DNA of 58,552 nt from an uncultured Flavobacteriales bacterium (GCA_943788145.1 CALSPD010000024.1:1-58552); one strand, 5' to 3'. Counted from the stretch's first letter, positions 25,271 to 33,964 are shown. Notes: a model not told the origin generated them from the sequence alone. Program-made: numbers and translations.

Positions 25271-26263
25271 TTAGTTCTTAGTTTCCTGAAAGAAGCGCTC
25301 TACAGATTGGAAAAGTAGGATGGAGGCTTCGAATTCATTCATTTCACCAGAAGTTACGCGTTCTTGTAACGCAGAAAGTTGGTTTTCCTTGCTCAAATAT
25401 GTGGCTATTCTTTCGTAAATATTCAACTGAGATAGCCGCTGAAAGGCCCTAATTTGTTGAGCTATTCGGTTCGACTTTAACCATCCATTTTCCCGAATAA
25501 AAGATTGACGATCTTTAATGCTATTCCAGCAGGGTTTTATTCCTTCCTTTTTCAATGCGGATGCCAATTTCACTTTTGGTGCCCATCCCGATTCGGGCAA
25601 AGGGAAAAGATGCAGTGCCATTTCAATTTGCATTTTGGCGCGTTTGGCAGCGTCTAAATTCGTACCGTCTGCCTTGTTGATTACAATCATATCGGCCGTT
25701 TCCATAATGCCGCGTTTAATGCCCTGAAGTTCGTCTCCGGTGCCAGGCATGGCTAGCATTAAAAAGCAGTCGGTTATATTGATAACTTCAATTTCGCTCT
25801 GACCCACACCTACGGTTTCTATGATAACCACGTCAAAACCTGCCGCTTCACACAGCAGCATTGACTCCCTAGTTCTAGCGGCAACGCCACCTAAATTTCC
25901 GCTTGATGGACTTGGTCGTATGTACGATGAGCTGCTTCGACTCAACGCTTCCATTCGGGTTTTATCACCCAGAATGCTTCCACCACTCCTTGTACTGCTT
26001 GGGTCAATCGCCAACACTGCCAATTTGTGACCAGCGCGAATTATTTCCAACCCTAGTTGTTCAATGAAGGTACTTTTTCCCACTCCGGGAATACCCGTGA
26101 CACCAATTCGAATGGTTTTCCTTTCATGGTCATAAAGGGCATTGATGAGTTTCATTGCCAGCAATCTATGCTCTGGTTTTCCACTCTCCACCAAGGTGAT
26201 TCCTTTGGAAAGCGCCAAGACATCTCCTTGTTTAATTCCTGCTATGATTAGATCTAATTCCAA
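25271..26263 (-). CDS. meaB: MeaB-family G3E-like GTPase, methylmalonyl-CoA mutase chaperone
   Basis: 330 aa. Protects and loads cobalamin-dependent methylmalonyl-CoA mutase using GTP hydrolysis. Walker A GVTGIPGVGKSTFIEQLG, the DPSSTRSGGSILGDKTRM box, VIIETVGVGQSEIEV and the base-specificity NKADG are intact. TTG 26263 is the only usable start, since an in-frame stop lies three codons upstream. No mutase gene is in the window, so partner assignment rests on the family. A B12-type radical SAM gene at 46673 is another possible sign of cobalamin use. Confidence 0.9.
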   Translation of the reverse strand: MELDLIIAGIKQGDVLALSKGITLVESGKPEHRLLAMKLINALYDHERKTIRIGVTGIPGVGKSTFIEQLGLEIIRAGHKLAVLAIDPSSTRSGGSILGDKTRMEALSRSSSSYIRPSPSSGNLGGVAARTRESMLLCEAAGFDVVIIETVGVGQSEIEVINITDCFLMLAMPGTGDELQGIKRGIMETADMIVINKADGTNLDAAKRAKMQIEMALHLFPLPESGWAPKVKLASALKKEGIKPCWNSIKDRQSFIRENGWLKSNRIAQQIRAFQRLSQLNIYERIATYLSKENQLSALQERVTSGEMNEFEASILLFQSVERFFQETKN

Positions 26264-26323
26264 TGGATTTCAAAGAAAAGCATTCAAAGCCATTTTTAAT
26301 ATCATTGAAGCTTAATCCGTGTT

Positions 26324-26974
26324 TTGGAAGAAAACTATATAGACGACATAGATTCAGAAATCGAATTGGATGCTTCCATTAACGAAACCAATTTATTTTC
26401 TGCCATTCTATTGAAGCCTAAGGCAGCCATACATTTCATTGTCGAGAAGTGTCCAAAACGAAATGTTTCCAAACTTTTTTTAGTTGGCGGAGCAGCTCTT
26501 GCTTTCATATCCAATGCTCCTGGACCTTCTTCAAGTCTCATTACGTTTATACTGAGTGGGGCTGTTTTGGGTATAGTTTTAGGCAATATATATGCAAGTG
26601 TTCTAAGTTCAATTGGAAGGCGCTGGTTTGGCGGAACTGCCATGACCCAGGAATATAGGGCTGTTCTCTCTTGGTCTTTGGTGCCAATTATTCTTGCGGG
26701 AGGTTTAATGCTGCCACTGAAGTTGGTTTTAGGCATTCCAGATGTTCAGCATGAATTGTTATTCGGGCAGCCTCGCATAATGATATTAATTATGATTACA
26801 GGATTTGTGCAGCTTGCTTCATGGGCCTGGTCAATAATAATTATGGTCAAAGGAATCACTGTTATCCAACCCTTTGAAGTTCCAAAAGCAGCACTAAATC
26901 TCTTCGCGCCTGCACTGACCATATTAGGTATAGTGTTGGTTGTTTCTGTTTTTACAGTGTTGGTTTTTAAGTGA
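26324..26974 (+). CDS. YIP1-like membrane protein, copy 1
   Basis: 216 aa, apparent TTG start. An acidic N-terminus (EENYIDDIDSEIELD) is followed by an amphipathic segment (FSAILLKPKAAIHFIVE) and five membrane helices. The pattern of a cytosolic acidic lead, a tryptophan-rich RAVLSWSLVPII box and a terminal IMVKG-V-Q turn is typical of bacterial Yip1-domain proteins, whose role is not defined. The next gene is a paralogue with the same layout. Confidence 0.7.
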   Translation: MEENYIDDIDSEIELDASINETNLFSAILLKPKAAIHFIVEKCPKRNVSKLFLVGGAALAFISNAPGPSSSLITFILSGAVLGIVLGNIYASVLSSIGRRWFGGTAMTQEYRAVLSWSLVPIILAGGLMLPLKLVLGIPDVQHELLFGQPRIMILIMITGFVQLASWAWSIIIMVKGITVIQPFEVPKAALNLFAPALTILGIVLVVSVFTVLVFK

Positions 26975-27022
26975 TTCATTCTAAAGCATTTCTGCATATT
27001 TGATCTTCTTAAAAATAGAGCA

Positions 27023-27691
27023 ATGGAAAATGAACTCGATAGTTTCATAGACAATACCGATCAAGAATCTCATTTGGATCCATCCGTTACGGAGGGTAAT
27101 CTGATTGTTTCCATTTTAACGAAACCAACGGCTACCATTCGGTTTTTACTTCATCTAAATACAGAAAAACACGTGTTACTTCTGTTCTTTTTGGCGGCAG
27201 TTAGAAATGCATTCGATCAAGTATTGGAGAAAGTTGATTTTACCACAGGTTCTGATTATCAGATCGGATATATCGTTGGTGGTGTTATTGGTGGGGGGTT
27301 ATTTGGCGTAGTTCTCTATTATTTATATGCATCGTTGATGGCAGCCTTCGGTCGATGGGTTTTTAATGGAAGTGGCACTAGCAGTCAGTTCAGAGTAGTG
27401 TTAGCGTGGTCCGTGATTCCGGTTTTATTTGGGTTTGCATTGTACATTCCACAGTATTTTCTGACAAGTGCGGAATTCGTTACAGAAAGTGAATATTTAG
27501 GATCAATTCTTTTGATGCTGGTAGGCGTAGCTCAATTGACTCTTGCCATTTGGTCAATCGTAATTATGGTGAAAGGAACGCAAGTGGTTCAACGGTTTGA
27601 CGGTTGGAAAGCGTTCTTCAATGTGATTTTACCAGGAATATTATTTATCGTGATTATTGTAGCTATCGCTATGTCATTTACCCTGTTTTAA
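27023..27691 (+). CDS. YIP1-like membrane protein, copy 2
   Basis: 222 aa, tandem paralogue of the preceding gene. Shared landmarks are the acidic N-terminus, the SILTKPTATIRF amphipathic segment, FRVVLAWSVIPVLFGF in the position of RAVLSWSLVPIILAG, and IWSIVIMVKGTQVVQRF against AWSIIIMVKGITVIQPF. Its stop shares one base with the next start (TAATG). Function unknown; the pair probably arose by duplication. Confidence 0.7.
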   Translation: MENELDSFIDNTDQESHLDPSVTEGNLIVSILTKPTATIRFLLHLNTEKHVLLLFFLAAVRNAFDQVLEKVDFTTGSDYQIGYIVGGVIGGGLFGVVLYYLYASLMAAFGRWVFNGSGTSSQFRVVLAWSVIPVLFGFALYIPQYFLTSAEFVTESEYLGSILLMLVGVAQLTLAIWSIVIMVKGTQVVQRFDGWKAFFNVILPGILFIVIIVAIAMSFTLF

Positions 27692-28095
27692 TGTCAACTA
27701 AGAATGACCTATTGGATGAGGATTTGAGTCCAGACGACATCAAGCCTGTGCCAGCGTTTTCGCCCATCTTGGTTTTCGTACTGTCGGCAATAATGGCCTT
27801 TGGGTTGCTTTTTAAAACAATGCAATGGCCCATAGGTAATATATCCTTAACGATAGGGGCGTCAGTATTAATCGGTCATTTGTGTATTCGAACCGTGCTT
27901 CGAAAATTTGATAAGCTTGACTTTCTGCTTCGCTTGTCAACCGTGTTGGGACTAATGTTTATGCTGGTCTGGTTTTTTGATTTCAGTCCAACGATATTGG
28001 CAGTTTTGATAGGGACGGTTATTGCCTCTGCAGGTGTCGATTTAATTATAATTCGGATTAAGCGAGGTAGAATCGCTAGTCGAATGCGTGATTGA
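27691..28095 (+). CDS. Small GldL-motif membrane protein, 134 aa
   Basis: Start ATG 27691 (MSTKNDLLDEDLSPDD) is coupled to the YIP1-like stop; an earlier start at 27604 would overlap that gene. Four membrane helices. The first contains GLLFKTMQWPIGN, the motif G-[LA]-LFKxxxWP that I know from the first transmembrane helix of the gliding and T9SS motor protein GldL. The rest does not look like GldL, so this is a motif relative, not GldL itself. The end overlaps the convergent lipoprotein gene by 20 bases. Confidence 0.65.
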   Translation: MSTKNDLLDEDLSPDDIKPVPAFSPILVFVLSAIMAFGLLFKTMQWPIGNISLTIGASVLIGHLCIRTVLRKFDKLDFLLRLSTVLGLMFMLVWFFDFSPTILAVLIGTVIASAGVDLIIIRIKRGRIASRMRD

Positions 28096-28432
28096 AGGCC
28101 ACCGTCATTTTTGTGTCGCAATTGCCCTTTATTAATTCGCTTACCACAACGTCATATTTATTGTGCATTTCAATGCCATTTCGCTCTAAAAAGGCATGGT
28201 CGATTTTCAAGCCCTTCAATTCTCCCAGTTCTTGGTCTTCCAGTCCTAGCACACTTGCTTTAAAATCGAGAACAACAGAAATTCTTCCGTTTCCATCAGG
28301 GTGTGGTTTCATGTCGATAACCTCAGCCAAGGTTTCCACTGTTTCATAGTAGCATCCCTCTTTAACAGTTGGTTTTTCTTCTCCGCAGGCGATAAAAAGG
28401 ATACAAATGAAAAGTAGAGTTGAAAAACGCAT
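28076..28432 (-). CDS. Putative lipoprotein, 118 aa
   Basis: Signal peptide ending in a lipobox-like FIACGEE (Cys about residue 16). Mature part about 100 residues, acidic, no recognised domain; a predicted beta-rich segment includes GRISVVLDFKAS. ATG 28432 is 6 bases after the stop of the upstream gene, so it is probably in the same transcription unit as 28439-29268. Confidence 0.6.
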   Translation of the reverse strand: MRFSTLLFICILFIACGEEKPTVKEGCYYETVETLAEVIDMKPHPDGNGRISVVLDFKASVLGLEDQELGELKGLKIDHAFLERNGIEMHNKYDVVVSELIKGNCDTKMTVAFNHAFD

Positions 28433-28438
28433 GCGGGT

Positions 28439-29137
28439 TTAAAATTTGTTGTTCCAATAGTTTTGGCCGAAGTCCTTTGAGAGGACGGCTCCTAAAACCA
28501 TTGCTATAATCACAATTGCAGTTGAGGCGATGTTGAATACGAAGAACCGATAAAAAAATTCGGCCTTCCAGTCGTCAAATATAGCAGGCGCCAAAAGACT
28601 AAGTCCGATTCCGATAACGATGGAGGCTAAGGTGATCTTTCCGAGGTGATTGAAAGGGTTTTTCAGAATATCCATAATAGGATTAACCTTGTTTTCCCAT
28701 TCCATTATGAATAGATGCCGTCCGTTTGGCAACTCGGCAAATAACATCGGATTTCTTTTTTTGGTTGGAAATGAATACTTATATCGAGCTGTGATTAGAT
28801 TAAACTTCTTGAAATTTAGCCCTGTGGTAGATTCGATTCGCTTTATGGATCGGATTGCCTCTGGTGGAATATCACCTTTGAAATTTGTGCTATTGGTAAA
28901 CTTGAATCCGTGGGTTTTACAGATTTGAAGAATGGCACTTAAATCAAAAATGTGTTCTTCATCAAGCAATTGATTGAGGACGGAATCGACCGTTTTTTTA
29001 AACTTAATCCGGGAGGAAACCGATTTTTCCGCACCAACTTCATGTTCTAAAATGTCCATCGCCTCACGCAATAATTCCTGCTGCTTCAATTCTAATTGAG
29101 CGCGTTCAAGTTCATGGCGAAGGTTAGTAGAAGGCAT
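28439..29137 (-). CDS. Unknown protein with coiled coil and two C-terminal membrane helices
   Basis: 232 aa from ATG 29137 (MPSTNLRHELERAQ). Residues 5-45 are a likely coiled coil; a soluble middle region follows. Two helices near the C-terminus (KITLASIVIGIGLSLLAPAI; STAIVIIAMVLGAVL) anchor it in the membrane. No family recognised. The start is two bases after the stop of a 42-aa membrane ORF, which supports this start over one 20 codons upstream. Confidence 0.6.
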   Translation of the reverse strand: MPSTNLRHELERAQLELKQQELLREAMDILEHEVGAEKSVSSRIKFKKTVDSVLNQLLDEEHIFDLSAILQICKTHGFKFTNSTNFKGDIPPEAIRSIKRIESTTGLNFKKFNLITARYKYSFPTKKRNPMLFAELPNGRHLFIMEWENKVNPIMDILKNPFNHLGKITLASIVIGIGLSLLAPAIFDDWKAEFFYRFFVFNIASTAIVIIAMVLGAVLSKDFGQNYWNNKF

Positions 29138-29139
29138 TT

Positions 29140-29268
29140 TTAATTCTGATCTTTTGCTTTTGCTCGGTTGCGCTTTATGCGCTTGATTTGAAACCAAATA
29201 TAAATCGTAAAAAACGCGGTTAGCATCAACAAGACAAACCCCGCAACGATGTATTCTCCTGGCTTCAT
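29140..29268 (-). CDS. Small single-pass membrane protein, 42 aa
   Basis: ATG 29268 to TAA 29140. Sequence begins MKPGEYIVAGFVLLMLTAFF and ends in a strongly basic tail (QIKRIKRNRAKAKDQN). One hydrophobic helix with positive residues after it predicts the C-terminus inside. Spaced two bases from the next gene, which argues it is translated. Function unknown. Confidence 0.55.
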   Translation of the reverse strand: MKPGEYIVAGFVLLMLTAFFTIYIWFQIKRIKRNRAKAKDQN

Positions 29269-29342
29269 TGGGTAAATTTAGAATTCAATTTTGAATCAAT
29301 GAAACCAATTAAGAATTCGGTGATAAATATTAATGCAAGGGA

Positions 29343-30122
29343 TTAGATCACGCCTAATAGAAGCAAGGCACCGATGACCGTCATTAGTATGGCAACTAGG
29401 TTTTGGATCGAGTCAATGGTAACCTTTTTCATCATTCGCTTGCCAAGAAGCGCCCCCGAAAAAGCTGCTAGTGTGGCTGATATTAAGAGTACGTATGAAT
29501 CTGCAATGGTTGAGAAATCGAATGTGGCCGAATACGTACCAATTCTTATGGTGTCGACCAGACAAGCAATGACAATTCCTGAAGCTACAAATTGCTCCTT
29601 AGTAAGCGGGAATTTTATGAGAAAAGCCGACCTAAGTGCTCCTTGATGACCACTAATTCCTCCAAAAAGCCCGCTGATTATCCCGCCAGGAATCAACCAC
29701 TTTTTTTCAAATTCCAATCTTTTAAACGCAGGAAGCAATTCCAACAACGAGAAGCTAATGATCAATGCACCCAGCGTAATATTCAAAGCAGAAGTTTCAA
29801 AACTCCCGAATAATTGGACCGAATCTCCTAGATCAAGATTCGCTAACCATCCGAGCAGGCTGGCTCCAACATAAGCTCCAGCCACTGCTGGCAGACCAAA
29901 GCCAAGAACGATATTCTTAACCGCATGTTTGCCAACCAAAACGAGCTTAAACATATTGTTGAGAAAGTGAACGATGGCGGTTGCAGCAACAGCTATTTCA
30001 GGAGGGAAGAAAAGTATAAACACGGGAGTCAGCATGGTGCCAAGACCAAACCCGCTGAAAAATGTCAGCATACTGGCACCAAACGCAACCAGAATAACGA
30101 GGAGGTAGTTCCAAATTTCCAT
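29343..30122 (-). CDS. TauE/SafE-family sulfite exporter-like permease
   Basis: 259 aa from ATG 30122; a start four codons earlier is also possible. Eight predicted membrane helices in two inverted halves, with the typical FGASMLTFFSGFGLGTMLTP opening, FGLPAVAGAYVGASLLGW, and second-half IISGLFGGISGHQGALRS. The family exports sulfite, sulfoacetate or other organosulfur anions; the substrate here is unknown. The upstream leader holds a terminator hairpin and short ORFs, suggesting attenuation. Confidence 0.85.
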   Translation of the reverse strand: MEIWNYLLVILVAFGASMLTFFSGFGLGTMLTPVFILFFPPEIAVAATAIVHFLNNMFKLVLVGKHAVKNIVLGFGLPAVAGAYVGASLLGWLANLDLGDSVQLFGSFETSALNITLGALIISFSLLELLPAFKRLEFEKKWLIPGGIISGLFGGISGHQGALRSAFLIKFPLTKEQFVASGIVIACLVDTIRIGTYSATFDFSTIADSYVLLISATLAAFSGALLGKRMMKKVTIDSIQNLVAILMTVIGALLLLGVI

Positions 30123-30180
30123 GGAGCAAAACAAATCAATACACTGCGAAATGAGTTATGTCAATGTTAATAATGACGAC

Positions 30181-30225
30181 AAAAAAAACCGGAGATTGCT
30201 AGCCCTACTTTGCAGCAATCTCCGG
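30181..30225 (-). terminator. Terminator hairpin in the leader of the TauE/SafE gene
   Basis: Perfect 12-bp stem (30189-30200 with 30214-30225), 13-base loop, and T8 on the minus strand (complement of A8 at 30181-30188). It lies 59 bases upstream of the permease start with no minus-strand gene immediately before it. A transcript ending here would be a small RNA or an attenuated leader. Confidence 0.75.
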
Positions 30226-30346
30226 TGAAGCACCCCAAAAACCTGGTTAAGATTTGATTCCTTAACGTCATTTAGAAGAGTTTAATTATTTCCATAGCCT
30301 TTGTTTTAGACCACTTGCTCATATTTGACGACAAGTTAAAAGAATC
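30226..30346 (-). ncRNA. Possible short leader RNA with tiny ORFs
   Basis: On the minus strand ATG 30322 opens a 16-codon ORF (MSKWSKTKAMEIIKLF), directly followed by ATG 30271, which opens a 34-codon ORF running through the hairpin and containing a Cys-rich GCFTGDCC stretch. A possible promoter is TTG, 20 bases, TAACTTG, just upstream near 30335-30365. The layout resembles a leader-peptide attenuator. It is speculative; both ORFs could be chance. Confidence 0.3.
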
Positions 30347-30934
30347 ATGCACCTTTCCCAACAACAATCACACGACTGGATCGCATCGCGAAGGTCCGTT
30401 TATCCCAAAATGTTTACCAATAACGATGTTTCTAAAGACGAGGTCATGGCTTTGTTGGATGTTGCAAAATGGGCTCCAACCCACAAGTTGACTCAGCCGT
30501 GGAATTTTAAAGTGTTTATGCATGGGGGTAAGATGAGATTGGCTGATCAACTAGGATTGTTCTTAAAAGAAGAAAAAGGCGAAACTGAACTCACGAAAGC
30601 AAAAAGTGAGAAAATGCGTATGAATGTCTCGCAGAGCGGAGCAGTAGTGGCAATTGTCATGAAACGAGATGTCGAGCAGCGAGTCCCTCAGATAGAGGAA
30701 ATATGCGCTGTCGCTTGTGCAGTTCAGAACATAGCGATCCATGCTAGGTCAATGGGGCTAGGTGGATATTGGAGCACGGGTGCTTGCACCAATTACCCGT
30801 CTACAAGAAATCTACTTGAGTTAAATCCCAATGACCTTCATCTTGGATGGTACTTTTTAGGCAAATGTGACGGGGAGCAAAAAGCTCCGTTGAATCGAAA
30901 AAACAGTGAGGAGTTTGTGGAGATTATAAGCTGA
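30347..30934 (+). CDS. Nitroreductase-family FMN oxidoreductase
   Basis: 195 aa. Flavin-dependent NAD(P)H oxidoreductase; typical activities are reduction of nitro compounds, quinones or enones. N-terminal SRRSVYPKMF with the FMN-binding Arg pair, MALLDVAKWAPTHKLTQPWNF (active-site region), and C-terminal AVQNIAIHARSMGLGGYWSTG and GWYFLGKCDG. Physiological substrate unknown. Stands alone; a dyad follows the stop. Confidence 0.88.
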   Translation: MHLSQQQSHDWIASRRSVYPKMFTNNDVSKDEVMALLDVAKWAPTHKLTQPWNFKVFMHGGKMRLADQLGLFLKEEKGETELTKAKSEKMRMNVSQSGAVVAIVMKRDVEQRVPQIEEICAVACAVQNIAIHARSMGLGGYWSTGACTNYPSTRNLLELNPNDLHLGWYFLGKCDGEQKAPLNRKNSEEFVEIIS

Positions 30935-30948
30935 AGGATACAAAAGCA

Positions 30949-30991
30949 GAAAGTGCCCAGTGTTTTACAGAGTAAAACGCTAGACACTTTC
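30949..30991. terminator. Long imperfect dyad after the nitroreductase gene
   Basis: GAAAGTG (30949-30955) pairs with CACTTTC (30985-30991), and the inner GTTTTAC/GTAAAAC arms pair too. Neither side has a full T-tract. It lies between convergent genes and may be a bidirectional terminator. Confidence 0.45.
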
Positions 30992-31041
30992 AATCAACCA
31001 CCACTGTTCTTGATTTTAATACCCTATTAATCAAAACCAAT

Positions 31042-32157
31042 CTAGACATGAAACAATGTTTGTTTGACTTTGTTCGCGGTTTGATCCCAAGAAAATTTTT
31101 GCAATTGGTTTTTTCCGGCCTCGATAAGGCTTTCCCGAAGGCTAGATTCCATTTCTATCGACCGCATATGAGCGGCCATTTGATCGTGATCATCAGGACT
31201 GCAATATAGCGCAGCTTCACCCGCCACTTCTGGAAGTGCCGTTAAATTGCTGCAAATTACAGGGATTCCAGCCGCAAAGGATTCAATAATCGGAATGCCA
31301 AAACCTTCAAAATAGGATGGGAACAACAAAGCAGTGGCTCCGCCCATGGCCTTTGTTAATTCGTCAATACTCAAGTGGCCTTTAAAAACAATGTCTTCTG
31401 CAAATGGAGATTGAGACAAGGCCTCGTCCATTTCTGCATAGCGCCAGAGTGGATTGCCAACCAAGAGTAGTTTATGCTCACCTCCTGAACTTCGGTACTT
31501 ATCGTAAGCTGAAACTATGCCGTGGACATTTTTTCGGAACGAGAAATTCCCAACAAAAATGAAATATGGTTTTCCCTTAGCGTAGAGGTCACGTGATTTT
31601 GAAATATCCTCTGGAGCAAGCGGACGATAGCTTTCGTTGTAGCCATTGTGAGCCACATGAATTAAGCCCCGATCAATCTTATAAGTCTCGGCAATGTCAT
31701 TCGCAGAGTATTCTGAAACGGTTAGGATGCGCTTGGCTTTTTTCGCAAATCGAGGGAAGTAATCACGGTAGTAATTGGCGTATGATTTTGGCAAATCTTC
31801 GGGTCGGTGCTCAAAATTTATATCGTGAATAACCGGAATTTGCGGAATTGTTGTGCGCGTGCTTAAGAAGCCATCGGGCGAGAAAAATAGATCGGCACGC
31901 CACTGTTTCAATGCTTTTGGAACGCTGTATTCGAAATACATTCGGTAAAGCAGTGGATGCCGAGCTTGTGGGAAAAGCACCTTTGCCCATACGTTTTCTT
32001 CGTACAAGAATTCATTATCGAATGCCCGGTCGAATATGAATAAAAACTCGTGTTCTGGACAATCGCGCGCCAGTCTGCGCAGAACTTCATGACTAAACCA
32101 GCCGATGCCGTCAAGCTTTCCAGAAATTAAGAGTCGGGTATTTACAGCGATGCGCAT
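31042..32157 (-). CDS. GT4-family glycosyltransferase
   Basis: 371 aa, GT-B fold. N-terminal acceptor domain starts MRIAVNTRLLISGKLDGIGW. The C-terminal nucleotide-sugar domain shows IFVGNFSFRKNVHGIVSAY, then FPSYFEGFGIPIIESFAAG with the E-x7-E motif, and CSNLTALPEVAGEAALY. Transfers a sugar from an activated donor onto a glycan; donor and acceptor not predictable. Position beside flippase, Wzz and ligase genes suggests it builds a surface polysaccharide, though it is on the opposite strand. Confidence 0.88.
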   Translation of the reverse strand: MRIAVNTRLLISGKLDGIGWFSHEVLRRLARDCPEHEFLFIFDRAFDNEFLYEENVWAKVLFPQARHPLLYRMYFEYSVPKALKQWRADLFFSPDGFLSTRTTIPQIPVIHDINFEHRPEDLPKSYANYYRDYFPRFAKKAKRILTVSEYSANDIAETYKIDRGLIHVAHNGYNESYRPLAPEDISKSRDLYAKGKPYFIFVGNFSFRKNVHGIVSAYDKYRSSGGEHKLLLVGNPLWRYAEMDEALSQSPFAEDIVFKGHLSIDELTKAMGGATALLFPSYFEGFGIPIIESFAAGIPVICSNLTALPEVAGEAALYCSPDDHDQMAAHMRSIEMESSLRESLIEAGKNQLQKFSWDQTANKVKQTLFHV

Positions 32158-32205
32158 GATGCGAATTTATAATTGGAAGGTTAATGAAAGAAAAGGAAGA
32201 AATTC

Positions 32206-32409
32206 CTACTTACATGCCCCTTCTGTATATTCAACATCAGCACATGAGGCTTGACAGGCGTTGCCATAGGTTTCCTTATCACAGCCACAAACGGGATCAT
32301 ATTGCAATGTGCAAATACAATCGTCATTCTTTAAGGCTTGGCATTTGTCGCAACTTAAAGCGCTGAGCGAGAAAGTAATGATCAGGCTAAAACGTAATAA
32401 TGAGTTCAT
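32206..32409 (-). CDS. Kazal-domain lipoprotein, 67 aa
   Basis: Signal peptide with lipobox (SALSCDK, Cys near 20), then a compact Cys-rich domain: CICTLQYDPVCGCDKETYGN followed by ACQASC and a C-terminal TEGACK. The spacing, with PVCG and TYGN, is the Kazal serine-protease-inhibitor fold. It may protect the cell surface from proteases, its own or foreign (inference). Sits alone between the GT4 and flippase genes. Confidence 0.8.
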   Translation of the reverse strand: MNSLLRFSLIITFSLSALSCDKCQALKNDDCICTLQYDPVCGCDKETYGNACQASCADVEYTEGACK

Positions 32410-32478
32410 AGGATAAGATTTAGTATAATTGGGCGTTATTTGCGCAGAATTCCATAGGTTATTGCCTTAACGAATCCG

Positions 32479-33924
32479 ATGAAGAAAAATTTCTCAGCCA
32501 ACTTACTCTTTCTTCTTTTACTGAACCTTCTTGTCAAACCATTTTACGTTTTTGGCATTGAAGTCGGAGTTCAGAACGCGGTCGGACCTGAGGAATATGG
32601 CCTCTACTATGCCATGTTCAACTTTACTTTTCTGTTCAATGTTTTGCTTGATATGGGCATAAATAATTTTCAGAAAATTAAAGTTGCTGAGAATTCTGAA
32701 TCTGGAATGGGAAACATGGCCGCGTTGATCCCACTTAAAATTTGGCTGACCATTCTCTACTTCATCGTTACCATCGGTGCAGGTCTCGCCTTGGGCTTTG
32801 AAGGTCGCTATTGGTATTTCATAGGTTGGCTCATGGTTAACCATGTGCTGCTTATTTTCTTATTGCTTTTACGAGCCAATTTGAGCGGGCTTCATTTGTT
32901 TTTGCGCGATAGCATTGTTTCTGTCATCGACCGAACCGTGCTGGTGCTGGGAATTGGATATGTTTTATGGTTTGGTTCAGAACAGTTTAAAATTGAAACG
33001 TTCGTTTTGTTTCAGACCGGTTCTTACGTAATCGGGATATTATTTGCGCTTGGGTTCACACCTTCCGAAAAGCGATTTCCGAAACTCAACTTTTCGCGAA
33101 CGGCCGCTTTAGGAATGATGCGTAAAACATGGCCTTTCGCACTTTTGATTTTACTTATGACGGCCTACAGTAAGTTGGATGGAGTAATGCTTGAACGGCT
33201 GGCCGCTGACGGCTTGGTTGAGGCTGGGATTTATGCACAGGCCTATCGTATCATAGATGCTGGAAATAGTTTCGCCTTTTTATACGCAGGAATGTTGTTA
33301 CCCATTTTCGCCCGAATGATCGATAAAAACAAACCCAGCGAACTAAGTGTGATGATTAATCAGGCTGCCCGATTCTTAATTATGCCTGCTGGAATAGCTG
33401 CAATCGTAGTGCTTAATCATAGCGAGTGGATGATGGCCGCCTTGTATGACTATGAAGTAGCTGGATCTTCGGCTTCTTTTTCTTGGTTAATGGGGTCGTT
33501 TCTTTTTGTTTGCGTTGGTTATGTTTTTGGAACGTTCATGACGGCCAATCACCAGTTAAGACGCCTGAATTGGATTGCATTTATTGCCGTTTTAATCAAT
33601 CTTGTTTTGAATTATTTGTTCATTCCAGAAATGGGAGCAGAAGGAGCGGCAATCGCCAGCTTTGTTAGCCTAGCATTCATGGCTATGTCACAAATTGCAA
33701 GCGTTTTTTCAAAAGTGAAAGGACTGGAATGGAGATGGCTCATTCCAACGCTTAGTGCTTGGGGGTTCTTAGTAACCGTCAGTTTCGGCTTGGATCAAAT
33801 TCAAGTGAACAGCGGACTATCATTTATTATCATGTGTGGATTAGGCGTACTGAGTTTTACTTTCTTGGGCTTGAAGAAAAAGGACTTAAAAACGCTTATC
33901 CCGGAAGAAGATGCGTTGGCCTAA
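32479..33924 (+). CDS. Polysaccharide flippase (Wzx / MOP family)
   Basis: 481 aa with about 12-14 membrane helices. N-terminal KNFSANLLFLLLLNLLVKPF, then VQNAVGPEEYGLYYAMFNFT, a layout typical of Wzx-type lipid-linked oligosaccharide flippases. The second half repeats the fold, with IFARMIDKNKP and LNYLFIPEMGAEGAAIASFV. Moves undecaprenyl-linked repeat units across the inner membrane. First gene of the plus-strand polysaccharide run, followed by wzz-like and ligase genes. Confidence 0.85.
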   Translation: MKKNFSANLLFLLLLNLLVKPFYVFGIEVGVQNAVGPEEYGLYYAMFNFTFLFNVLLDMGINNFQKIKVAENSESGMGNMAALIPLKIWLTILYFIVTIGAGLALGFEGRYWYFIGWLMVNHVLLIFLLLLRANLSGLHLFLRDSIVSVIDRTVLVLGIGYVLWFGSEQFKIETFVLFQTGSYVIGILFALGFTPSEKRFPKLNFSRTAALGMMRKTWPFALLILLMTAYSKLDGVMLERLAADGLVEAGIYAQAYRIIDAGNSFAFLYAGMLLPIFARMIDKNKPSELSVMINQAARFLIMPAGIAAIVVLNHSEWMMAALYDYEVAGSSASFSWLMGSFLFVCVGYVFGTFMTANHQLRRLNWIAFIAVLINLVLNYLFIPEMGAEGAAIASFVSLAFMAMSQIASVFSKVKGLEWRWLIPTLSAWGFLVTVSFGLDQIQVNSGLSFIIMCGLGVLSFTFLGLKKKDLKTLIPEEDALA

Positions 33925-33964
33925 TGAAGTCAAGTACAATTTCAATGACCATAGGCTTAATACC

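Noticed and set aside
27604..27690. Earlier start of the GldL-motif protein
   Set aside because: It would overlap the YIP1-like gene in another frame; ATG 27691 has the TAATG coupling.
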